14,820 nt of DNA from Parvularcula sp039198765. Lineage in GTDB: Bacteria > Pseudomonadota > Alphaproteobacteria > Caulobacterales > Parvularculaceae. A model generated the notes under the pieces. It did not search any database, was not told where the DNA came from, and saw nothing but the letters and a program-made list of their open reading frames with translations. The DNA lies in NCBI GenBank assembly GCA_039198765.1, contig JBCCTF010000096.1, positions 1 through 14,820 of the forward strand, written 5' to 3'. Below, one piece after another: positions 6,766-13,048 of this stretch. Each line of letters begins with the position of its first letter. The stretch's first letter is position 1. A program made the translations under genes and the position numbers.

Positions 6766-7317
6766 ATGTTCAGTTTCGTTCAGCTTACTCGCTTTGAGTA
6801 CGAAGAACCCAAAATCCTCAATCTCGTTATCGTTGCATCGAACGGTTCGGCCACCAGCTGCGCTGAGTTTTATCTCAGTCCCGACGGGCTCAGATCGATT
6901 GGAGCGGAAATCGAGAAGTCTGTAGTCCACGGACCAGGCCGGCACAGAGTGTTTGAGTACGGTACGGATATTCCTCACTCTCGATTTGTCTCCTACCTCC
7001 TGCTGCAAACGGTGAAGGAGCGCGAGATGCACTCGTTTCACTTCCAAAAGCGTCCATGTGCTGGCCTGAGAATACGGATGGACAACAACGGAAACCCCGA
7101 TCCAGACTGTACAGAATATCAGCTTACAGACTTCACGATCCGAACGACACCTGACCGCTTGATGGCGCTAGCTGGGATGGTGAGCCGCTTTGCTGAGCTC
7201 AAGGACAATCGTCTGTACTGGGATGAGAGCTGTGAGTTGCTGGACACCAAGTCGTTTGTTCCATCGACTAGAGGCGGCTCCATGCTTCGGCAGTCGCTGG
7301 CGCTGCTTCCAGCGTAG
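6766..7317 (+). CDS. Hypothetical protein, no family recognised
   Basis: This 183-residue soluble protein is not recognised. It starts MFSFVQLTRFEYEEPKIL and looks rich in beta strands over its first 125 residues, with many aromatic residues and a motif-like AEFYLSPDGLRSIGAEIE near 33-50. A short helix follows (TPDRLMALAGMVSRFAEL, about 132-149). Four cysteines are spread along the chain without a metal-binding spacing. It has no signal peptide or membrane segment, so it is probably cytoplasmic. Base composition looks more A/T-rich and codon use less biased than in the flanking flagellar genes. A hairpin covers the region before the ATG and no good ribosome-binding site is seen, so the start could lie downstream. 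The fully open 183-codon frame supports a real gene. Confidence 0.6.
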   Translation: MFSFVQLTRFEYEEPKILNLVIVASNGSATSCAEFYLSPDGLRSIGAEIEKSVVHGPGRHRVFEYGTDIPHSRFVSYLLLQTVKEREMHSFHFQKRPCAGLRIRMDNNGNPDPDCTEYQLTDFTIRTTPDRLMALAGMVSRFAELKDNRLYWDESCELLDTKSFVPSTRGGSMLRQSLALLPA

Positions 7318-7363
7318 CGAACCATCCAACTGAGTTCACCAACGTAAAGCCCCGTTAATCATA

Positions 7364-7386
7364 GACGTTCAAATCATCCGCGAGGG
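7364..7386 (+). other. Short sequence resembling the 5' end of fliQ
   Basis: GACGTTCAAATCATCCGCGA at 7364, continuing to 7386, matches fliQ codons at 5201-5226 apart from a 3-base gap and two substitutions. Both substitutions are silent in the fliQ frame (CAG/CAA Gln and CGT/CGC Arg), so both copies read Q-I-I-R-E-G. The frame then diverges and reaches TGA before flhA. It may be a fliQ relic left when genes were inserted here, or chance. Confidence 0.3.
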
Positions 7387-7394
7387 AATCCCTC
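7382..7394. promoter_or_regulatory. Palindrome upstream of flhA
   Basis: GAGGGA-A-TCCCTC is a perfect 6-bp inverted repeat with a single central base, 47 bases before the flhA GTG. Flanking CCG and CGG extend it if one base is bulged. A TGGCAC sequence follows at 7401-7406, like the -24 half of a sigma-54 promoter, but there is no matching TTGC at the -12 position. flhA probably needs its own promoter because two non-flagellar genes separate it from fliQ, and this gap is the likely place. Confidence 0.35.
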
Positions 7395-7441
7395 CGGGGC
7401 TGGCACAAGCCGCTCTGGGCTGAGAGAGCAGGACGATAAAC

Positions 7442-9508
7442 GTGGACGCAGCGCTGCGCCTTTTGGGCAATGACTCGAACCGTGACGTGGTGTTCGCGGT
7501 CGGTGTTCTCGGCATCTTGGTGGTGCTGTTCATTCCGCTTCCCGCATGGGCATTGGACCTTGGACTGACGTTTTCCTTAGCGTTCTCGATCCTCATACTG
7601 ATGGTTGCACTGTGGATCGAAAAACCTCTTGATTTCAGCTCTTTCCCGACAGTTTTGCTGATCGCGACAATCATGCGGCTAGCATTGAATATCGCCTCGA
7701 CACGCCTGATCCTCGCCAATGGGCACACCGGCACAGACGCGGCTGGCGGTGTGATTTATGGCTTCAGCCAGCTGATGGTGGGCGGCAATTACGTCATTGG
7801 GCTGATCGTTTTTGCAATCTTGGTGATCATCAATTTCATCGTCATCACCAAAGGTGCGACGCGGATCGCGGAGGTCGGCGCACGCTTCACCCTGGACGCC
7901 ATCCCCGGCAAGCAAATGGCGATCGACGCAGACCTTTCCGCCGGTCTGATCGACGACGTTGAAGCGCGGACCCGGCGGAAGACACTGGAAGACGAAAGCG
8001 CCTTCTTCGGTTCCATGGACGGTGCATCGAAGTTCGTTCGCGGCGACGCGATGGCGGGCATGATCATCGTTTTCATCAATATTATCGGGGGGATGATCGT
8101 TGGTGTGGCCCAGATGGGCATCACCATGGGCGAGGCCGCCAGTTCGTACACGACACTGACGATTGGTGACGGCCTAGCCTCGCAAATCCCTGCTCTTGTG
8201 ATCTCTCTGGCCGCCGGCCTCCTCGTCACCAAGGGCCGAAATGAGGGGTCTGCTGACAAAGCCGTCATGGCGCAGCTGGGCGAGTATCCCAAAGCACTGT
8301 TGATGGTCGCGGCCATGATGACCCTCATGGGCATGGTCCCGGGTCTGCCGTTTCTCCCCTTCGTGGGCATCGCCGCCTTTATTGCAGTGGCTGGGGTATT
8401 GATCCCCACACAGAAGAAGAAAGAAGCGGCTCTCGTTGCAGCTCAACAAGAGACCGCCGTCGCGCCGAAGGAAATTCCGGCGGAGCAGAGCCTCAAGATC
8501 GAAGATCTGCAGCTCGAAGTGGGCTCTCGCCTCCTGACGATGATCTCCAATCCGGAGCGCGGTCTTCCTGCAAAGGTCAAGTCCTTGCGGCGTCGTTTCG
8601 CATCCGAATTTGGTTTCCTCCTCCCGCCCGTGCGGATCAAGGACAACCTTTATGTTCCGCCTGATGAGTATCGGATTTCGATTCAGGACGTGGAAGTCGC
8701 GAAGGGCACGGTGCGCCCCGGCTGCGTCATGGCGATTGATCCGGCGGGCGGCGATGTCGACCTTCCCGGTGAACCGACGCGCGATCCGAGCTTCGATATG
8801 CCCGCGCGTTGGGTTGCTGATGCGCAGGCTGAGGAAGCTGAAGGTAAGGGGTACACGGTCGTTTCTGCCGACAGTGTGCTGATCACCCACCTCAGCGAGA
8901 CGATCAAAGACCACCTGCCGAGCCTTCTCAGCTATTCAGCCATGCAGAAACTGATCGATACTCTGGAACCGGAGTATCGAAAATTGCTCGCCGACATCGT
9001 GCCAGGCCAGCTCAGCCAGGTGGGCATGCAGCGGGTTCTGCAAGGCCTGCTTTCAGAACGGGTGTCGATCAGGAACCTGCCAACGATTCTGGAAGCTGTC
9101 GCCGAATCAACGGGTTGGACCCGCAACCCGAGCGCGATCATCGAGCATGTGCGTCAGCGGCTCTCCAAACAGATCTCCACCGCTGTTCAGGGGGCGGATG
9201 GTTTTGTTTCCGTCATCGCGATGGCCGGTCGGTGGGAGCGGTCTTTCGTCGAGGCGCTTCAGGGCGACCCAGGCGGCGAGCGGGTCTTCGCTATGCCGCC
9301 CGCGCAGGTGCAGGAGTTCATCGCGGCGGCGCGGACCGTGGTTCAGAAGTACAAAGACGATGATACTCCGCCGGTCATTCTCTGCTCTGCAGAAGCACGA
9401 CCGTTCGTCCGTTCACTGCTGGAACGCGCAGCGCCGCACCTGCCGATCATCTCGCACAACGAGCTGCATAGCTCCGTCGCCATCAAGACGGTGGACCAAA
9501 TAGCGTGA
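7442..9508 (+). CDS. flhA: Flagellar export gate protein FlhA
   Basis: FlhA is the large export-gate protein; its membrane domain conducts the proton flow that powers export, and its cytoplasmic ring docks chaperone-substrate complexes. The 688-residue product has a hydrophobic N-terminal half (about eight membrane helices to residue 325) holding the FHIPEP-family signature RIAEVGARFTLDAIPGKQMA at residues 141-160, followed by IDAD. A charged linker follows near residues 325-350, then the cytoplasmic domain through to the end. The start is GTG at 7442, with AGGACG about 8 bases upstream; no better ATG start is available. The stop overlaps the start of the next gene by four bases (GTGA). It is full length with no visible break. 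Confidence 0.97.
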   Translation: MDAALRLLGNDSNRDVVFAVGVLGILVVLFIPLPAWALDLGLTFSLAFSILILMVALWIEKPLDFSSFPTVLLIATIMRLALNIASTRLILANGHTGTDAAGGVIYGFSQLMVGGNYVIGLIVFAILVIINFIVITKGATRIAEVGARFTLDAIPGKQMAIDADLSAGLIDDVEARTRRKTLEDESAFFGSMDGASKFVRGDAMAGMIIVFINIIGGMIVGVAQMGITMGEAASSYTTLTIGDGLASQIPALVISLAAGLLVTKGRNEGSADKAVMAQLGEYPKALLMVAAMMTLMGMVPGLPFLPFVGIAAFIAVAGVLIPTQKKKEAALVAAQQETAVAPKEIPAEQSLKIEDLQLEVGSRLLTMISNPERGLPAKVKSLRRRFASEFGFLLPPVRIKDNLYVPPDEYRISIQDVEVAKGTVRPGCVMAIDPAGGDVDLPGEPTRDPSFDMPARWVADAQAEEAEGKGYTVVSADSVLITHLSETIKDHLPSLLSYSAMQKLIDTLEPEYRKLLADIVPGQLSQVGMQRVLQGLLSERVSIRNLPTILEAVAESTGWTRNPSAIIEHVRQRLSKQISTAVQGADGFVSVIAMAGRWERSFVEALQGDPGGERVFAMPPAQVQEFIAAARTVVQKYKDDDTPPVILCSAEARPFVRSLLERAAPHLPIISHNELHSSVAIKTVDQIA

Positions 9509-10152
9509 CGAACAAGCGGCGTATCATCTTCCTGTGCGGCGAAGCGGAGGGGGATGCCTTCCGCACCCATGTCGCTGAAATTGCACCTGAAGTTGAGACG
9601 CAATGGGTGGCAAGCGTCGCCAGCTTGGACTTCGCGACGCGCCGAGATGGGGAACGAACAAGGCTCATCAGCTTCCTGACGGACGTGATCGTCCCTGCAC
9701 GGATTCTCGAACGTCTGGGACCGACGCCTTACAACATCCACCCAGGCAGCCCCGATTATCCGGGTGCGCACGGGTTAAGTTTCGCCATTTACGAAGAGGC
9801 CGAGGTGTTCGGCGTAACGGTCCACGAAATGGCCGCGAGCGTCGATACCGGCGCGATCGTCCGTGCTGATCGTTTCCCCCTTCCCAGCGAGGCTGAGCTT
9901 CTCCAGTTCGGAAGCGAGGTCTACGCACACGCTGTCCAAGCCGCAGCGAAGGTGATCGAGCACGCGGTGCGTACGGATGATCTCCTCCCCCATGCGCGCG
10001 AGTCATGGGCCTCGCGGCAATGTACGCGTGCAAAGCTCAACGCATTGTTGACCTCAGCTGACTATCTCCTACCCGCCGATCGCGCGCGCCTGCGCCGTGC
10101 TTGCGGGCCGCATTGGGATAAGCACATGAGGGCGCAAGCGAGCCATGGTTGA
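9505..10152 (+). CDS. Formyltransferase-family protein within the flagellar export operon
   Basis: The 215-residue product looks like the catalytic part of the folate-dependent formyltransferase family (PurN, Fmt and sugar N-formyltransferases). The key motif is YNIHPGSPDYPGAHG at residues 76-90, supplying the catalytic Asn77 and His79, and HEMAASVDTGAIV supplies Asp114. The Asn-x-His pair and its 35-residue spacing to Asp agree with PurN/Fmt. The region before the Asn is about 30 residues shorter than usual, so the folate-binding half may be reduced. There is no signal peptide. The GTG start overlaps the flhA stop by four bases, and the 3' end overlaps fliR by eight, so it is translationally coupled to both. 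The substrate is unknown; a flagellin-modifying sugar formylase is one possibility, and loss of activity another. Confidence 0.8.
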   Translation: MTNKRRIIFLCGEAEGDAFRTHVAEIAPEVETQWVASVASLDFATRRDGERTRLISFLTDVIVPARILERLGPTPYNIHPGSPDYPGAHGLSFAIYEEAEVFGVTVHEMAASVDTGAIVRADRFPLPSEAELLQFGSEVYAHAVQAAAKVIEHAVRTDDLLPHARESWASRQCTRAKLNALLTSADYLLPADRARLRRACGPHWDKHMRAQASHG

Positions 10153-10909
10153 GATCCCGCTCAGCGGCGCGACGGATCAGTTCACAATCCTCCTTCTCAC
10201 CTTCGCGAGGATCGGAACGATCTGTATGCTGATGCCCGGTCTGGGCGAAAGCTACGTCATGCCTCAAATCCGCTTAGGCGTTGCGCTTTCGCTGACCGTG
10301 ATCATTTCGATCACGGTACGATCGTTGGTTCCTCCACTCGACGGCTTCACCGACGTCCTCTTCGCCATGACAGCGGAGATCGTCGCGGGCCTCATCTTCG
10401 GCGGGGCGATGCGCATCTTCCTCGCGGCACCGCAGATCGCCGGGCAGCTGACATCACAGCTCACATCGCTGTCCAACATCTTCGCAAGCGGTGCTCCACT
10501 GATGGAAGCCAGCTCCATCCTCGGCGCATGGTTCGTGGTCGGAGCGATCCTATTCATCTTCGTCAGTGGACTGCATTATCTGATGATCGACGCGATGGCG
10601 GTCAGCTATTTTGTCATCCCGCTCGGGGGCTTCCCGAACATGGGTGACGCCGCCGACTCGCTGGTCAAAGTCTTCGCGGGTGCCTTTGCGCTCGGCGTGC
10701 AGATGGCCGCGCCGTTCATCCTTTTGTCCGTGATCTTCAACCTTGGCGTTGGCCTCATCAACCGAATGCTGGCCAGCTTGCCCCTCTACTTCGTCGCGAT
10801 GCCGATCTCGATCCTCGGCGGCATCTATGTTCTCGCTTACGCCATCGGCCCCGTGCTCGCTGCCTTCCGCAGCGCGTTTAGCGCGTGGCTGACTGCGCCG
10901 TTCTTGTGA
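10145..10909 (+). CDS. fliR: Flagellar export gate protein FliR
   Basis: FliR is an integral inner-membrane subunit of the export gate and joins FliP and FliQ in the helical pore complex. The 254-residue product is highly hydrophobic along its whole length, with several membrane helices and conserved features: FARIGTICMLMPGLGE near the N-terminus, RLGVALSLTVII, EIVAGLIFGGAMRIFLAAPQIAGQ around residues 79-102, and a later ALGVQMAAPFILLSVIFNLGVGLINRM. Its ATG lies within the end of the formyltransferase gene (8-base overlap) and it ends ten bases before flhB. Length is normal for FliR. The usual partner fliP is absent from the window. Confidence 0.95.
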   Translation: MVEIPLSGATDQFTILLLTFARIGTICMLMPGLGESYVMPQIRLGVALSLTVIISITVRSLVPPLDGFTDVLFAMTAEIVAGLIFGGAMRIFLAAPQIAGQLTSQLTSLSNIFASGAPLMEASSILGAWFVVGAILFIFVSGLHYLMIDAMAVSYFVIPLGGFPNMGDAADSLVKVFAGAFALGVQMAAPFILLSVIFNLGVGLINRMLASLPLYFVAMPISILGGIYVLAYAIGPVLAAFRSAFSAWLTAPFL

Positions 10910-10919
10910 TGGAGGGCGC

Positions 10920-12002
10920 ATGAGCGAGCAGCCAGACGAAAGTCAGAAGACAGAAGAACCCTCCCCGAAAAAGATTGCGGACGCACGCAAGAAAGGTGAC
11001 GTCCCGGTCTCCCGCGAGGTGGCGACGCTCGCCTCCATGTTGGCGACGATCCTTCTTCTGACGTTTGCTGCGAAGCCTCTTGTGGGCGCTATCTCTTCCG
11101 CAGCGTCACCGTTCGTTGCCGCCGCGCATGATATCCCGCTGAACGGCACCAACGCCGACGTGACCAACGCGTTGGGCGATCTGTTCCTGAAGATCTTCGC
11201 CGCGATGTCGCCGCTGTTCCTCGCCTTCGCAGGCGCCGCGCTGCTCGCCGCGTTCGGCCAGGACGCCCTGGTCTTCGCCACCGACAGGATCAAACCGAAG
11301 CCTGAGCGCCTGAACCCGATCAAGGGCCTGAAGAAGATCTTCAGCCAGGACAGCCTGGTCGAGCTGGCCAAGAACCTCGTCAAAGTTCTCGTGGTCACGG
11401 GCGTCGTCGTCGCCTTCACCATCAACGAGCTGCAGAACTTTACCGAGATGGCGAGCTATGACCTGAACACCGTGCCCGAGCGGATGCAGGGCATGGTGAT
11501 CAAGCTGCTCTCCGCCGTGCTGATCGTGATGATCCTGATCACCGTGCTCGATGTGATCTGGAAGCGGATGGACTGGCGCAAGAAGCAGCGCATGACCAAG
11601 CAAGAGGTCAAAGACGAATTCAAACAGACCGAGGGCGACCCGCAGGTGAAGCAGCGGATGAGCGAAATCCGCCGCAACCAGAAGCGCAAAGCCTCCCTCA
11701 AAGCCGTGCCCGACGCGACGGTCCTGATCATGAACCCGACCCACTACGCCGTGGCCCTGCGCTATGTGCCGGAAGAGAGCGACGCGCCCGTCTGCCTCGC
11801 CAAAGGCCGCAACCTGATCGCCCTCAAAATGCGCGAGATTGCCCAGGAGCATAACGTCCCGGTGATCGAGAACCCGCCCCTCGCCCGCTCCCTCCACGCA
11901 GGGCTCGAAGAGGGCCAGCCGATCCCGCCCCAATTCTTCAAAGCGGTCGCCGAGGTCATCAACTACGTCTACCGCACGGGTAAGCGCAGCCTGACGCTTT
12001 AG
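10920..12002 (+). CDS. flhB: Flagellar export gate switch protein FlhB
   Basis: FlhB is the substrate-specificity switch of flagellar export. Autocleavage of its cytoplasmic domain, with FliK, changes the machine from rod/hook to filament substrates. The 360-residue product has a charged N-terminus (SQKTEEPSPKKIADARKKGD), four membrane helices between about residues 33 and 213, then the cytoplasmic domain with KQEVKDEFKQTEGDPQVK. The autocleavage motif NPTH is at residues 272-275 (in MNPTHYAVAL), so cleavage is expected between Asn272 and Pro273. GGAGG stands close before the ATG. The 3' end overlaps the converging protease gene by four bases, so no room is left for a separate terminator. Confidence 0.97.
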   Translation: MSEQPDESQKTEEPSPKKIADARKKGDVPVSREVATLASMLATILLLTFAAKPLVGAISSAASPFVAAAHDIPLNGTNADVTNALGDLFLKIFAAMSPLFLAFAGAALLAAFGQDALVFATDRIKPKPERLNPIKGLKKIFSQDSLVELAKNLVKVLVVTGVVVAFTINELQNFTEMASYDLNTVPERMQGMVIKLLSAVLIVMILITVLDVIWKRMDWRKKQRMTKQEVKDEFKQTEGDPQVKQRMSEIRRNQKRKASLKAVPDATVLIMNPTHYAVALRYVPEESDAPVCLAKGRNLIALKMREIAQEHNVPVIENPPLARSLHAGLEEGQPIPPQFFKAVAEVINYVYRTGKRSLTL

Positions 12003-12955
12003 TTCGTACACGTTGGGAGTTCGTCGATCCCAAGGTAGAGCGTTTCGCCCGCGAGCATGAAGCCATGCTGGAGTAAGAAGTAAGCTCCTAGGAGCACCTT
12101 TGTTTCGCCGTTGATAGACGGAGCCACCGTGGCAACGGTCCGGTAGTCGCGGTCGCCAACACCAAACTTCAAGCTCATCATAGCCACTGCCTCCATATGC
12201 GCCCCGTCAATGGTTCGAACGGTCACGGTGTGATGACCCGAGGGGAGCTGCTCCTGGTAGAGGCTATCGTTGTGTACGGACAATCCTGTGAAAGCGCCCG
12301 TATCGATGATCGCTGGCACTTCGCCAATGCCGCCGACTTCGATAAGGACCGTCCTAAACGGCCCTTCTCGTCCTGCCGGGATCGCGAGTTCGAAGGCATT
12401 GGGCACACAAGTGCTCTGCACGAAGAATAACTCTGTGCGAGACTTTAGCGACCCGAAGCCCACTTCGAGCAACATCTCCTGCCCTAGGATTATGCCTGGC
12501 GCGACGTCCTGAAAAACCATTTCTAACAGATCGTCTGCAACCGGATGAGACACTGCACGCTCAAATCGCAATCGATATCCCGCAAGTTCGACCACTGCAC
12601 CATGGTAAAACTCAGCTGCGTACTGGCGTGTCCTACCATCCAGAGGGCCATCAATGACGGTAAACCGTGCTGGCTTTCGCTCAGCGAAGCCAGCGAGTGC
12701 ACCTGGGTTGAAAAGTAACGTATACGGAGCACCAGTGTCGAAGAAGTAGCCATATCCGTTCTCATCGACCATCGCACGGCCCAAACCGCTGGCTTCAAGG
12801 GAGACGACAGCACCATTGCTGAGAGCAGTCACGAAGTCCTCAGACCCATCGCGGCTACTCGATCCAGAAGCGCAAGCGAAGAGCGAAAGAACCGCACAAT
12901 ACAAACAGAACGGGGCGTTGCTGGCCCTGCGCAGATAAGCGTTCGTGTCTCGCAT
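11999..12955 (-). CDS. Putative lipoprotein with two aspartic-protease DTG motifs
   Basis: The product resembles retropepsin/pepsin-like aspartic proteases. From the ATG at 12955 it has 318 residues. A signal peptide ends in LSLFAC with Cys28 as the lipid-attachment site, so the protein is probably anchored in the periplasm. Two matching halves follow: FFDTGAPYTLLF with Asp73 and later IILGQEM near 155, and IIDTGAFTGLSV with Asp218 and later LLGAYFL near 288. Each half thus has a DTG and a hydrophobic-Gly element, so a single chain may fold as an internal dimer. A longer GTG start at 13042 leaves only 6 bases to the divergent gene, so I prefer 12955, though its ribosome-binding site is weak. 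Substrate is unknown. It is divergent from the amidohydrolase gene. Confidence 0.75.
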   Translation of the reverse strand: MRDTNAYLRRASNAPFCLYCAVLSLFACASGSSSRDGSEDFVTALSNGAVVSLEASGLGRAMVDENGYGYFFDTGAPYTLLFNPGALAGFAERKPARFTVIDGPLDGRTRQYAAEFYHGAVVELAGYRLRFERAVSHPVADDLLEMVFQDVAPGIILGQEMLLEVGFGSLKSRTELFFVQSTCVPNAFELAIPAGREGPFRTVLIEVGGIGEVPAIIDTGAFTGLSVHNDSLYQEQLPSGHHTVTVRTIDGAHMEAVAMMSLKFGVGDRDYRTVATVAPSINGETKVLLGAYFLLQHGFMLAGETLYLGIDELPTCTN

Positions 12956-12968
12956 ATTGGAGAAGCTA

Positions 12969-12983
12969 CTCGAAGCGTTCGAG
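12969..12983. promoter_or_regulatory. 15-bp palindrome between divergent protease and amidohydrolase genes
   Basis: CTCGAAGCGTTCGAG is a perfect 6-bp inverted repeat around GCG. It lies 13 bases before the preferred protease ATG (12955) and 65 bases before the amidohydrolase ATG (13049), so a repressor bound here could control both. It falls inside the protease frame if the longer GTG start at 13042 is used. A weak promoter for the amidohydrolase may be TTGCCA (12994) with TACTCT (13016). Confidence 0.35.
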
Positions 12984-13048
12984 GCGTCCAACCTTGCCAC
13001 CAGCGGCTCAGGCGATACTCTATCCGCACGCTTGGGGAGCACGGCGGT

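Noticed and set aside
5456..7441. Mobile element carrying the serine hydrolase and the unknown gene
   Set aside because: No transposase, integrase, terminal inverted repeats or target-site duplication could be seen at either edge.
8174..8914. A 246-codon open frame on the - strand opposite flhA
   Set aside because: flhA on the other strand carries the family signature and is complete; the antisense translation shows no domain.
11106..12011. A 301-codon open frame on the - strand opposite flhB
   Set aside because: It is antisense to a clear full-length flhB with conserved NPTH motif, and its translation (runs of His, Asp and Gly) is a shadow pattern.
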